This document shows positions 49,184-57,821 of a stretch of DNA of 64,000 nucleotides, one piece after another; the stretch's first letter is position 1; every line of letters starts with the position of its first letter. Made by a program: the position numbers and the translations under genes. The notes beneath the pieces were generated by a model. The model had not been told where the DNA came from and did not search any database. It was given only the letters and a program-made list of their open reading frames with translations. The DNA lies in contig NZ_CADFDB010000006.1 in NCBI RefSeq assembly GCF_902832845.1, positions 391,313 through 455,312 on the forward strand. The letters run 5' to 3'. Source of the DNA: Burkholderia metallica (lineage in GTDB: Bacteria; Pseudomonadota; Gammaproteobacteria; Burkholderiales; Burkholderiaceae).

Positions 49184-51688
49184 TCACGCCTTGGCGGCGA
49201 ACGGCGACGCCATCGATGCCGCGTTGACCATGCACGGCGCGCACGCCGTGCCCGGGAACGCGCGCGCGGGCACCGGCAGGCTGTCCGGCCCGATGAACGT
49301 ATGCGACGCCGCATGCGCGGTGAATCCGCCCTTCGTCCCGTGGACGATGCCGCTGCCGTTCCAGCGCGTATAGCTGGTCCCGCCGTTGATCAGGACTTCT
49401 TCTTTTGCGGTGATGGTGATGCGGTTCGCATCGACCTTCACGTCCAGCTTGGCCAGCACGTTGATGCTGTCCTTCAGCGCCTGGATGTCGATGTCGGCGG
49501 CGGCGGCCACGAGCCGGATGCCCTTCTCGAACGCGGCGACGCGCACCGCCTCCTGCGCGCTGACCAGCATGCTCTTGCCCGCGCCGATGCTCGTGTGGGC
49601 GCCGCTCGTCAACGCGACATGCTGATCGCTCGCGACGTGGGTCGACCCCGTCGTCGTGGCCAGGATCCCCGCCGGGCTGGCGAGGGCCAGGAACGGCTGC
49701 GCGAACTCCGGAAACTCGCCCTGCTGCGGATTGCCGCCGCTGCCCCTCAGCCCGTCGTTCTGCGTTCTGAGCGCCTGATGGACGGCGTCCTGATCGCCGG
49801 ACTCCTGCGCCTTCACGTCGTGCGCGGACCCCGACAACGATTCGTGCAGGTCGTGCGCCTTGTCGAGGCGCGCGACGGTCTCGCCGATGTCGGTCGCATG
49901 GGCACGCGCGTCGTAGCGCGCTTCGCTCGTCACGAGCAGGCCCTTGGCCGCCCGGACCGCGCCATGCGCGTCGGTCCGCAATTCGAAGCCGCGGGCGCGC
50001 TGATCGGTGCGCCCCTGGGTCGCGTCGATGCGGACGTTGTGCCCGAGCGTCAGTTCGCTCGCGTCGGTATCGCTGCGCAGCTTCAGCTGGAGCTGCTGCG
50101 GCGTGTCGTCGAGCAGCACGTGGTTCGAGCGTCCGCCGGCCGCGTTGCCGCTGTCGCCGGACAGCTCGCGACTGCGCAGGCCGGTCAGCACGTGCTGGTC
50201 GGGCAGCGCCCACGGCGGCATCCGTTCCGCGTTGTACGTGGTGCCCGACACGATGGGCCGGTCGGGATTGCCGTCGAGGCACATCACGAGCACCTCGCTG
50301 CCCACGCGCGGATGCGCGATCATCCCTTTCTCGCCGCCCGCCCAGCCGGCGGCCACGCGAATCCGCGCGCTGATCTGCGCCGCACGATCCCAGTGGTAGA
50401 CGATGCAGACACGGCCGTATTCGTCGACGTCGACGCTGCCGGTTCCCTTCGCGCCGGCGACGGTCGCGGTTTGCGGCGCCAGCACGCGCACCGGTTCGCT
50501 GTTGAACCCGCGCCCCGGGCGCCACGGCGTCCGTCGATGGCCCGCGACGAAGCGGTTGCGATACTCGGGCTTGCCGTCGGCCTGCAGGTAGTTGTTCGCC
50601 GCTTCGTGGCGGGCTTCGAGAATCAGGTACTCGTGATCCTGCGGGCTGCCCGACGCCACGCTGGAGTGATCGGACAGCTGGAACCAGCGCCCGGGCAGGA
50701 TGCCGTGATGATTGCCGGCCGCGTCGAAACGCGTCGCGGTCGCCTCGATCTCTTCCATCCGCACGCGCGCGAGCGCGTCGCCGGCGCGCGTTTGCTTCGC
50801 GAAGCCGTAGTGCCCCACGTATTCGTGATGCTCGACCTGCGGCGCGACACCCGACGGATGCAGCGTCGGAATCTGCGCGTTGGCCGCATGCGGCGCCTTG
50901 AAGTCGAACGCCGTCGCGCTGTAACTGCCGGCGGACAACGACCGTACCGCGGACCATTGCGAAATGGCGTCGGCGGCCATCGGGCCGTCGTGCGTCTGAA
51001 AGCGGATCTGCGGCGAGCGGCCGTCGATGGCCGGGCACTGCACCGTGCTGTCGTCGCCGACGATCAGCTTCAGGCCTTTCTCGTCGTGCTCCCACCAGTA
51101 CAGGAACCCGGCGGCTTCCAGATGGCGAACGATGTAGTTCCAGTCGCTTTCGCCGAGCCCGCCGCCCTGCACGTTCATCGTGCGCGCCGGATCGTCGCCG
51201 CGCACGCGCCACTCCCACGACGGCGCGAGCCCCTGGTAGTCGGCAAGCAGCGTGCCGATCTGCTGCTGAAGCGACTGGCCGAGGAACAGGCGGTTGTTCA
51301 CGCGCGTCAGCAGGAAATGACTCCACGGGCGCAGCACCGCGCGATACTCCGCGATCGAATCGTCGTTGCGGACCAGCGAAAACTCGGTGCAGTAACCGGT
51401 GAAATAACGCAAGCCGCCGTCCGGTCGCACCATCGACACCGCGAGCAGCTTGCCCAGCATGTCGGCCAGCGTGACGCCCGCCTCGCCCGACAGCAGCGTC
51501 ACCTCGAACGTGAAATCGATCCCCAGCCCTTCGTGCGCGACGAGACGCTCGGCAACCAGCCGCGCCGGACGTTGCCGGCCGTACGAGTCGGTCACCGACG
51601 GCGCGTCGTCGTGAGGAAAAGACAGCGCGAGCAGGCGTTTGTCCTGCAGGAAAAACGGGGTTCGAGTGAATGCCGCCAGGTCAGCCAT
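49184..51688 (-). CDS. vgrG: Type VI secretion system tip protein VgrG
   Basis: An 834-residue VgrG/Tss I protein, longer than a minimal spike. The N-terminal gp27-like region (LLALSFPHDDAPSVTDSYGR, EGLGIDFTFEVTLLSGE, YFTGYCTEFSLVRND) is followed by the gp5-like OB domain (VDVDEYGRVCIVYHWDR, RVAAGWAGGEKGM, VGSEVLVMCLDGNPDRPIV) and then DUF2345 (about 620-800, with INVLAKLDVKVDANRITITA). A short C-terminal tail PVPARAFPGTACAPCMVNAA may bind the adaptor or a PAAR. The start at 51688 has GAGG 6 bp upstream; the longer frame overlaps non-coding sequence. It heads the effector operon. Confidence 0.92.
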   Translation of the reverse strand: MADLAAFTRTPFFLQDKRLLALSFPHDDAPSVTDSYGRQRPARLVAERLVAHEGLGIDFTFEVTLLSGEAGVTLADMLGKLLAVSMVRPDGGLRYFTGYCTEFSLVRNDDSIAEYRAVLRPWSHFLLTRVNNRLFLGQSLQQQIGTLLADYQGLAPSWEWRVRGDDPARTMNVQGGGLGESDWNYIVRHLEAAGFLYWWEHDEKGLKLIVGDDSTVQCPAIDGRSPQIRFQTHDGPMAADAISQWSAVRSLSAGSYSATAFDFKAPHAANAQIPTLHPSGVAPQVEHHEYVGHYGFAKQTRAGDALARVRMEEIEATATRFDAAGNHHGILPGRWFQLSDHSSVASGSPQDHEYLILEARHEAANNYLQADGKPEYRNRFVAGHRRTPWRPGRGFNSEPVRVLAPQTATVAGAKGTGSVDVDEYGRVCIVYHWDRAAQISARIRVAAGWAGGEKGMIAHPRVGSEVLVMCLDGNPDRPIVSGTTYNAERMPPWALPDQHVLTGLRSRELSGDSGNAAGGRSNHVLLDDTPQQLQLKLRSDTDASELTLGHNVRIDATQGRTDQRARGFELRTDAHGAVRAAKGLLVTSEARYDARAHATDIGETVARLDKAHDLHESLSGSAHDVKAQESGDQDAVHQALRTQNDGLRGSGGNPQQGEFPEFAQPFLALASPAGILATTTGSTHVASDQHVALTSGAHTSIGAGKSMLVSAQEAVRVAAFEKGIRLVAAAADIDIQALKDSINVLAKLDVKVDANRITITAKEEVLINGGTSYTRWNGSGIVHGTKGGFTAHAASHTFIGPDSLPVPARAFPGTACAPCMVNAASMASPFAAKA

Positions 51689-52042
51689 GACCGCCTCAGA
51701 ATGATTTTTCGTTCGTGTGGCAGCGGCCGCTGCCTCCCTTGATTTTGGGATGAAAGGATATCGTAGACATCGCGTCGCGACAACGTTGACGCCGTACGTC
51801 ATTTCCCTACCTCGGCACGGAAAATCGGTAATAAATACAGTACCTTGCGCGCGGCGGCGCCGGCGCTCGAACGGAGATCGCCGCCGCGATGACGTCGCCT
51901 CGTCCGGCATGCCGGCGCGCGCGCACGAAACTCGCCGGTGGGTGCGCCGGCGACGGAACCTGCCACGCGCTTCGCCGTCTCAACGCGACCGGCTTCACGT
52001 CCCGCAGTCCCCTCCCGTCACCCGCAGCTTACGGAGCAGAAC
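51689..52042. other. Divergent control region between vgrG and the aldo/keto reductase
   Basis: 354 bp holding promoters for the type VI operon (minus) and the reductase (plus). A perfect 16-bp palindrome, GGCAGCGGCCGCTGCC, occurs at 51719-51734, 31-46 bp before vgrG, and could be an operator or leader hairpin. The segment 51770-51840 is more AT-rich than elsewhere. No gene is evident. Confidence 0.5.
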
Positions 52043-52990
52043 ATGGCACATCGCACCCTCGGTACATCTAGCATCCAGGTTTCGCCGCTCGCGTTCGGCG
52101 GCAACGTCTTCGGCTGGACCGTCGACGAAAACGCGTCGTTCGCGCTGCTCGACGCGCTCGCCGACACCGGCATCAACTTCATCGACACGGCCGACGTCTA
52201 TTCGGCCTGGGTTCCCGGCAACCACGGCGGCGAATCGGAAACGATCATCGGCAAGTGGCTCAAGCGCTCCGGCAAGCGCGAGCAGGTCGTGATCGCGACC
52301 AAGGTCGGCCTGCTGGCCGCGCGCGCGGGGCTGTCGAAAGACAACATCCTGAAGGCCGTCGACGATTCGCTGCGCCGCCTGCAGACCGACTACATCGACC
52401 TGTATTTCTCGCACCGCGACCTCGCCGATACGGCCCCGCTCGAAGAAACGCTCGGCGCGTATCAAACGCTGATCGACGCGGGCAAGGTGCGCATCATCGG
52501 CGCATCGAACTACAGCGGCGCGCGCCTGCGCGAAGCCGCCGCCATCAGCGAGCGCGACGGGCTGCCCGCGTACCAGGTCATCCAGCCCGAATACAACCTG
52601 ATCGACCGCGCCGACTACGAACGCGATCTCGAGCCGGTCGTGCGCGACCTGAAGCTCGGCGTCGTCAACTATTACGCGCTCGCGAGCGGGTTCCTGTCGG
52701 GCAAGTACCGCAGCGAGGCCGACCTGAAGAAGAGCGTGCGCGGCGATCGCGTCGCCGGCTATCTCAATGAACGCGGGCTGCGCATTCTCGCGGCGCTCGA
52801 CGCGGCCGCGGAGAAGCACGGCACACAACCGGCCGCGATCGCGCTCGCGTGGCAGATCGCACGGCCGACGATCACCGCGCCGATCGCGAGCGCGACGTCG
52901 CTTGCGCAGCTGAAATCGCTCGGCGATGCGATCCGCGTGCAGCTCGACGAGGACGACATTCGACGGATCGACGCGGCCAGCGCGGGCTGA
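52043..52990 (+). CDS. Aldo/keto reductase
   Basis: A 315-residue NADPH-dependent oxidoreductase of the AKR superfamily. It has the TIM-barrel opening RTLGTSSIQVSPLAFGGNVFGW, the catalytic Asp-Tyr pair in GINFIDTADVYSAW (about 43-56), the catalytic Lys in VIATKVGLLA and the His in YFSHRDLADTAPLEETL. The C-terminal NADPH segment (APIASATSLAQLKSLGDAI) is intact. Substrate unknown; the family reduces aldehydes and ketones. A distance of 357 bp and a separate promoter region keep it apart from the AraC gene downstream. Confidence 0.9.
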   Translation: MAHRTLGTSSIQVSPLAFGGNVFGWTVDENASFALLDALADTGINFIDTADVYSAWVPGNHGGESETIIGKWLKRSGKREQVVIATKVGLLAARAGLSKDNILKAVDDSLRRLQTDYIDLYFSHRDLADTAPLEETLGAYQTLIDAGKVRIIGASNYSGARLREAAAISERDGLPAYQVIQPEYNLIDRADYERDLEPVVRDLKLGVVNYYALASGFLSGKYRSEADLKKSVRGDRVAGYLNERGLRILAALDAAAEKHGTQPAAIALAWQIARPTITAPIASATSLAQLKSLGDAIRVQLDEDDIRRIDAASAG

Positions 52991-53347
52991 AGCCGACGGT
53001 AGCGGGCCGCCGACACGATCGCGCGATTTGCACAGTCCGCGCGGATGCGCGGCGGCCCGGCCACGGCAGCGTCGCGTTCCGCGGGGCAAGATGGGCGACG
53101 AGCAGGACGTGTCGCTCGGGCTCCAATCGTCGTCATCGAAGTAAACCGGCACGACCTAACCCAAAATCGCATCGATGTTTTGACTGAAACGGCCGCTTCC
53201 GTTGACCCGGCCGGACATCGATCGCGCGTCCGCCCGCAGCGCCCCGCTGCACGCGCGTCACACGCCCGTCCCGGGTCTTTCACGGATTGACCGCGCCGTT
53301 CGGAGTGCCCGAGACTGCGCCGCTCAGGCGGTCATTGGGAGAACGTC
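52991..53347. other. Intergenic region before the AraC gene
   Basis: 357 bp with no gene. Possible promoter elements for the AraC gene lie around TTTTGACTGAAACGG (about 53175) and TTGACC (53286), but none pairs well with a -10. No repeats or RNA structures were noted apart from GC-rich dyads expected at this composition. Confidence 0.45.
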
Positions 53348-54328
53348 ATGCCGGACACCAGCACGGAGAGCGTCACGGTGTCGACGCGCGCCGTACGCGG
53401 CGCCGAGCGCGTCGACTTCTGGGTCGACCACGTCGCGCGCACGCTCGTGCGGATCGAATGCAGCGGGAAGTCGTCCGAAGGCATCGACGCGTCGATGCGC
53501 AGGCGCGATCTCGGGCTGTTCGGCGCGTGCGACATCGTCGCGAACCGGCACGCGGTCGTGCGCACGCCGCACACCATCCATGTGGACCCGCGCGACGCCG
53601 TGTTCATCTGCCTGATGCATGCGGGGCACGGCTATACGTTCCAGGACGTCGACTGCATGCAGCACGGCCCCGGCGACCTCGTCATGTACGACACGTCGAT
53701 GCCGTACGGCCACGGCTTTCCCGCCGACATGGCGATGACCGTGCTCGACGTGCCGCGCGACGTGTTCGAAGCGCGCGTCGGCCCGTGGCGCTACCGCAGC
53801 CTCGTCAAGATCGACCGCGACGACGGTATCGCGTCGTCGGCCATGCGACAGGTCTATGCGCTGCTCGCCGCGCCGACGGAACCGACGCCCGATGCGCGCG
53901 AGGGGCGCGCCGCCGCGATCCTCGATCTCGTGCGCTCGACGCTGCGGCTACGCGACGGCGACGCGTCGCCGACCAAGTCGACCGTGCATACGCTGTCGCG
54001 CGCGAAGGCGTTCATCGACAGCCATCTCGCCGACGACGACCTCGACAGCCGGTCGGTCAGCCGCGCCATCAACCTGTCGCCGCGCCAGCTCGCGCGCGTA
54101 TTCGAGATCGAAGGGATGCCGCTCACGCGCTACATCCTCGCGCGGCGGCTCGAACGCTGCCGCGCCGACCTGCGCGACCGGTCGCTCAGGCACCTGACGG
54201 TCAGCGAGATCGCGTTCCGCTGGGGCTTCAACAACAGCGCCCATTTCAGCCGCAGCTATCGCGCTCGCTTCGGCGAGACGCCGAGCGAGACGCGCGCGCC
54301 CGCGCCGGCGCCGGCTGACGCGCGATAG
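53348..54328 (+). CDS. AraC family regulator, first of two in the cupin/GMC cluster
   Basis: A 326-residue regulator with an AraC-binding-like N-terminal domain (ERVDFWVDHVARTLVRIECSG, later GPGDLVMYDTSMPYGHGFP) of the FeaR type and a C-terminal AraC helix-turn-helix pair (DSRSVSRAINLSPRQLARVFEIEGMPLTRYI in pieces, then SEIAFRWGFNNSAHFSRSYRARFG). The ATG follows GGGAGAACGTC. It is 145 bp before the GMC oxidoreductase. It shares size and layout with the AraC protein encoded at 56114-57091, so the two may co-regulate the cluster through the motif found before the GMC and cupin genes. Confidence 0.88.
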   Translation: MPDTSTESVTVSTRAVRGAERVDFWVDHVARTLVRIECSGKSSEGIDASMRRRDLGLFGACDIVANRHAVVRTPHTIHVDPRDAVFICLMHAGHGYTFQDVDCMQHGPGDLVMYDTSMPYGHGFPADMAMTVLDVPRDVFEARVGPWRYRSLVKIDRDDGIASSAMRQVYALLAAPTEPTPDAREGRAAAILDLVRSTLRLRDGDASPTKSTVHTLSRAKAFIDSHLADDDLDSRSVSRAINLSPRQLARVFEIEGMPLTRYILARRLERCRADLRDRSLRHLTVSEIAFRWGFNNSAHFSRSYRARFGETPSETRAPAPAPADAR

Positions 54329-54385
54329 TCCGCCCGTCGTCACGTTTGAGCGTGTCCGTGCGAGGCAAGCACGGCGTCCGTCCCG

Positions 54386-54415
54386 GTCAAATCGGCCCGC
54401 AACCCGCTCGCTAAG
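54386..54415 (+). promoter_or_regulatory. Motif shared with the cupin promoter, upstream of the GMC gene
   Basis: GTCAA-AT-CGGC-C-CGCA... ending in GCTCGCTAA (54386-54415) repeats, with about 25 of 30 positions equal allowing one gap on each side, the segment at 57202-57231. It ends about 60 bp before the GMC start. Likely an AraC-type activator site; CTAAGC may be part of the -10. Confidence 0.6.
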
Positions 54416-54473
54416 CTGGCTTCCTGCGCGGCGGCATTCGTTTCGCCGCCCGACTGCAAGGAGAAGAAGCGGG

Positions 54474-56039
54474 ATGGAGACGTACGACCATATCGTCGTC
54501 GGCGGCGGTTCGGCCGGCTGCACGGTCGCGCACCGGCTGGTGAAGGCCGGCAGGCGTGTGCTGCTGCTCGAAGACGGCCCGAAGGACGACAGCCTGTTCA
54601 TCCGGATTCCGGCGACGTTCATCCGCGTGCTCGGCACGCGGCGCACGGTCACGTTCGAAAGCGAGCCGCAGCCCGGGGCGGCGGGACGCAAGACCTACGT
54701 GCCGCAGGGCCGCACGCTCGGCGGCGGCAGTTCGGTCAACGCGATGCTGTACGTGCGCGGCACGCGCGACGACTACGACGACTGGGCCGCGCTAGGTTGC
54801 ACCGGCTGGGGCTGGGACGACGTGCTGCCCGTGTTCAAGCGCGCCGAATCGCATCTGCGGCTCGCCGAGCCGTTTCACGGCACCGACGGGCCGCTGAAGG
54901 TGGGCGACACGCGCTTCCGGCATCCGCTGAGCCTCGCGTTCGTGAAGGCCGCGCAGGAAGCCGGCATCGCGTACAACGACGATTTCAACGGCGCCGCGCA
55001 GCACGGCGTCGGTTTCTATCACACGACGATCTTCGACGGACAACGCGGCAGCACCGCGGCCACCTATCTCGCCGACGCGATCGGCCACCCGAACCTGCGC
55101 GTGCTGACCGGCTGCCGCGTCACGCGCATCCGGTTCGACGGCCGCCGCGCGACCGGTGTCGAATGGCGCACGGAAAGCGGCGCGACGGGTTCGGCCGCCG
55201 CGCGCGCCGACGTCGTGCTCGCGGCCGGTGCGCTGAGCACGCCGAAGCTGCTGATGCTGTCGGGTATCGGGCCCGGCGCGCACCTGCACGCGCACGGCAT
55301 CGACGTGCTGCACGACAGCCGCGACGTCGGTGCGAACTATCAGGACCACCTCGAAGTGTCGATCTACGGCCGCAGTCACGCGCCGGTCAGCCTGCTGGGC
55401 GAGGATCGCGGGCTGAAGGCGCTGCGCCACGGGCTGCAGTGGATGCTGTGCCGCACGGGCCTGCTGACGTCGAACGTCGTCGAATCCGGCGCATTCGTCG
55501 ATACGACCGGCAGCGGCCGCCCGGACATCCAGTTCCACGTGCTGCCGACGCTCGTCGGCGACGTCGATCGCGCACCGCTGCCCGGCCACGGCCTGTCGAT
55601 CAACCCGTGCCTGCTCAGGCCGCGCTCGCGCGGTGCCGTGCGACTGCGCGGCAACGATCCGGCCGCGCCGATCCTGTTCGACAGCGGCGCGCTGTCCGAT
55701 CCGGCCGACGTCGACGGGCTCGTGCGCGGCGTCGCGCTTGCACGGCAGATCCTCCGCGCGCCGTCGCTCGCGCGCATCGTTCGCGAAGCCGAGACGCTGA
55801 CCGATACGGCCCTCGCCGACTACGTGCGGCACCGCGCGAAAACCGTCTATCACCCGGCCGGCACCTGCCGGATGGGCAACGACGCGCACGCGGTCGTGAC
55901 GCCGCGCCTCGCGGTGCGCGGGGTCAACGGGTTGCGGATCTGCGATGCGTCGGTGATGCCGCGCATCGTGTCCGGCAACACGAACGCGCCGACGATCATG
56001 ATCGCCGAGCGCTGCGCCGAGTTCATGCTGGCGGCGTGA
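54474..56039 (+). CDS. GMC family FAD-dependent oxidoreductase (choline/alcohol dehydrogenase-like)
   Basis: A 521-residue flavoprotein. The N-terminal FAD motif YDHIVVGGGSAGCTVAHRLVK (3-23), GMC signature 1 GRTLGGGSSVNAMLYVRG (about 79-96), signature 2 region GALSTPKLLMLSGIGP, and the C-terminal YHPAGTCRMGND and ASVMPRIVSGNTNAPTIMIAE, with the catalytic histidine, are intact. Family members oxidise primary or secondary alcohols to aldehydes or ketones. AGGAG stands near the ATG. The cluster contains further dehydrogenases and a ring/ketone-cleaving cupin, so it may oxidise an alcohol intermediate; the substrate is unknown. Confidence 0.9.
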   Translation: METYDHIVVGGGSAGCTVAHRLVKAGRRVLLLEDGPKDDSLFIRIPATFIRVLGTRRTVTFESEPQPGAAGRKTYVPQGRTLGGGSSVNAMLYVRGTRDDYDDWAALGCTGWGWDDVLPVFKRAESHLRLAEPFHGTDGPLKVGDTRFRHPLSLAFVKAAQEAGIAYNDDFNGAAQHGVGFYHTTIFDGQRGSTAATYLADAIGHPNLRVLTGCRVTRIRFDGRRATGVEWRTESGATGSAAARADVVLAAGALSTPKLLMLSGIGPGAHLHAHGIDVLHDSRDVGANYQDHLEVSIYGRSHAPVSLLGEDRGLKALRHGLQWMLCRTGLLTSNVVESGAFVDTTGSGRPDIQFHVLPTLVGDVDRAPLPGHGLSINPCLLRPRSRGAVRLRGNDPAAPILFDSGALSDPADVDGLVRGVALARQILRAPSLARIVREAETLTDTALADYVRHRAKTVYHPAGTCRMGNDAHAVVTPRLAVRGVNGLRICDASVMPRIVSGNTNAPTIMIAERCAEFMLAA

Positions 56040-56063
56040 CGCGGCCCCGCGCCGAAAGCGAAA

Positions 56064-56086
56064 GCGGCGCGTGATTCACGCGCCGC
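56064..56086. terminator. Strong bidirectional hairpin between GMC and AraC genes
   Basis: Perfect 10-bp arms GCGGCGCGTG (56064-56073) and CACGCGCCGC (56077-56086) with a 3-nt loop. On the minus strand it is followed by CTTTCGCTTTC. It separates the convergent genes. Confidence 0.7.
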
Positions 56087-56113
56087 CGCAGCCGCATCCG
56101 ACCCGCGTTCGGT

Positions 56114-57091
56114 TCAACCGCTCGCGCGCGCCGCGTCGCGCAGCGCCATCGGCGACGCGCCGTAGCGCTCGCGGATCGCACGGCTGAAGTGCGCCTGGCT
56201 CGAAAAGCCCCAGCGAAATGCGATTTCGCCGACGCTCGTCTTGCGCAGCCGCGCATCGGTCAGTTCGCGATGCGCATGCGACAGCCGTTCCGACCAGATG
56301 TGCTGCGTGATCGATTCGCCTTCGGCCGCGAAGAGCCGGCCCAGATGCCGCAGCGACAGCCCGACCGCGTCGGCGACCGCCTGCGGCCCGAGTTCCGGAT
56401 CGCCGAGATGCGTCGCGATGTATTGCTTCGCGGTCAGCAGGTACGACAGCGACGCACGCGATGCGCCCGCGCCGTTCACCTCCGCATCGATCAGCTCGGC
56501 GATCAGCGTGCGCGTGTGTTCGGCGAAGCGCGCGGCGTCGCGCTCGAGCGGCTCCTTCATGAACCGCTCGACGCTCGCGCGCAACGTCGTGCCGAGCATC
56601 GCGCCCGCGCCGGGCTTCGGCGCGATCCGCAGCGGCAGCGCGGCCAGTTCCGCATCGAGCCGGTCGTCGAAGGTCGTGACCGGAATATCGATCAGCAACT
56701 GCCGCATCGGTGTCAGGAATCCGAACAGATAGGGCACGCGCGTGTCGTAGACGACCACATCGCCCGCTTCCGCGAGCAGGCAGCGCTCGCGCTGGATGAA
56801 ATACGCGCGCCCGCTCAGGATCTGGCACGCGAACAGCGATTCCTTCGGCAACTGGCGCACCAGCGCGGGGCTGCGCTCGATCACGTGATCCTGCCCGCTG
56901 ATGTCGGCGACGCCGAGGCCCGGCAGCGCGATGTCGGTTTTCTCGACCTCGAGCCCGGCCGGCGAAAGCGACGAGCAACGCAACCCGACCAGCGTCGCCG
57001 CGTTGAACGCGTCCCAGTACGCCATCCTGTCGCGCGCCGGCACGTCGGCCGTCGAGCCTCGCGTGCGTGAAAGAACGGTCGAATTCGTCAC
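56114..57091 (-). CDS. AraC family regulator, second of two in the cupin/GMC cluster
   Basis: A 325-residue AraC protein started at a GTG (57091) because a perfect AGGAGG lies 4 bp before it; the ATG at 57184 would add 31 residues with no family match. The N-terminal AraC-binding-like domain (DRMAYWDAFNAATLVGLRC, later EAGDVVVYDTRVPYLFGFL) and C-terminal HTH (VADAVGLSLRHLGRLFAAEGESITQHIW in pieces, then GEIAFRWGFSSQAHFSRAIRERYG) parallel those of the AraC gene at 53348. It is divergent from the cupin operon, whose intergenic region carries the shared motif, so it probably controls that operon. Confidence 0.88.
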   Translation of the reverse strand: MTNSTVLSRTRGSTADVPARDRMAYWDAFNAATLVGLRCSSLSPAGLEVEKTDIALPGLGVADISGQDHVIERSPALVRQLPKESLFACQILSGRAYFIQRERCLLAEAGDVVVYDTRVPYLFGFLTPMRQLLIDIPVTTFDDRLDAELAALPLRIAPKPGAGAMLGTTLRASVERFMKEPLERDAARFAEHTRTLIAELIDAEVNGAGASRASLSYLLTAKQYIATHLGDPELGPQAVADAVGLSLRHLGRLFAAEGESITQHIWSERLSHAHRELTDARLRKTSVGEIAFRWGFSSQAHFSRAIRERYGASPMALRDAARASG

Positions 57092-57201
57092 GTCGCCTCC
57101 TGCGGGCGCCTGTCGTGCGGAGCGGCGCGGATTGGGGGATGGTTCGTCTGGATTCCGGTGCGATGCAATGTCCGGCGCGGGCAAGCAATTCGTCCCGCCC
57201 A

Positions 57202-57231
57202 GTCAAGAGCGGCGCGCACCGGCTGGCTAAA
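57202..57231 (+). promoter_or_regulatory. Motif shared with the GMC promoter, upstream of the cupin operon
   Basis: GTCAA-GAG-CGGC-G-CGCA... ending in GCTGGCTAA (57202-57231) repeats the segment at 54386-54415. Both are also preceded by CGTCCCG. It ends about 40 bp before the cupin GTG and 110 bp from the divergent AraC start. Confidence 0.6.
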
Positions 57232-57269
57232 GTCGAGCCCACGACAACCGATACACAAGGAGACACGCC

Positions 57270-57803
57270 GTGGTCGACAAAGCCGTATCCGAATTCTGGC
57301 AAAACATTCCGCCGATTGCCAATCCGTTCAAGCCCGATGCGCTGCCCGAAGCGTACATCGCGAACGCGGCCACCGACGACGAACGCTATTACGTTCCGTT
57401 TACCGAAACGGTTTCGTCGCGGCCGCTGTGGATCTCGCCGTCGCAGAACAAATGGTGCGACATCCTGATGGCCAAGGAAGCCGGGCTCGTGAACCGGCAC
57501 TATCACCCGCACGAGGTGTTCGCTTACACGCTGTCAGGGAAATGGGGCTATCTGGAGCACGAATGGACTGCGACGCGCGGCGATTTCGTGTACGAGACAC
57601 CGGGCGAGGGCCACACGCTCGTCGCGTTCGACCACCCCGAACCGATGCGCGCGTTCTTCATCGTCAAGGGGCCGCTGATCTGGCTCGACGAAGCAGGCAA
57701 TCCCGACGGCTACTTCGACGTGCATTCGTACATCGCGATGTGCAAGGCGCATTACGAGAAGGTCGGCCTCGGCGCGCACGCGATCGAGAAGCTGTTCCGC
57801 TGA
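57270..57803 (+). CDS. Cupin dioxygenase, 2,4'-dihydroxyacetophenone dioxygenase family
   Basis: A 177-residue single-domain cupin. The metal-binding motifs are NRHYHPHEVFAYTLSGKWGYLEHEW in pieces (about 73-97, with two His and a Glu/Tyr surround) and GDFVYETPGEGHTL (about 102-115, third His). This pattern matches 2,4'-dihydroxyacetophenone dioxygenase and acetylacetone dioxygenase-like Fe(II) enzymes that cleave a carbon-carbon bond beside a carbonyl. The start is a GTG after AGGAGAC, 8 bp away. It opens an operon with an MFS transporter 18 bp on, a zinc dehydrogenase and an SDR. Substrate not determinable. Confidence 0.82.
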   Translation: MVDKAVSEFWQNIPPIANPFKPDALPEAYIANAATDDERYYVPFTETVSSRPLWISPSQNKWCDILMAKEAGLVNRHYHPHEVFAYTLSGKWGYLEHEWTATRGDFVYETPGEGHTLVAFDHPEPMRAFFIVKGPLIWLDEAGNPDGYFDVHSYIAMCKAHYEKVGLGAHAIEKLFR

Positions 57804-57821
57804 CGCGCGACGAGGCCCGCC

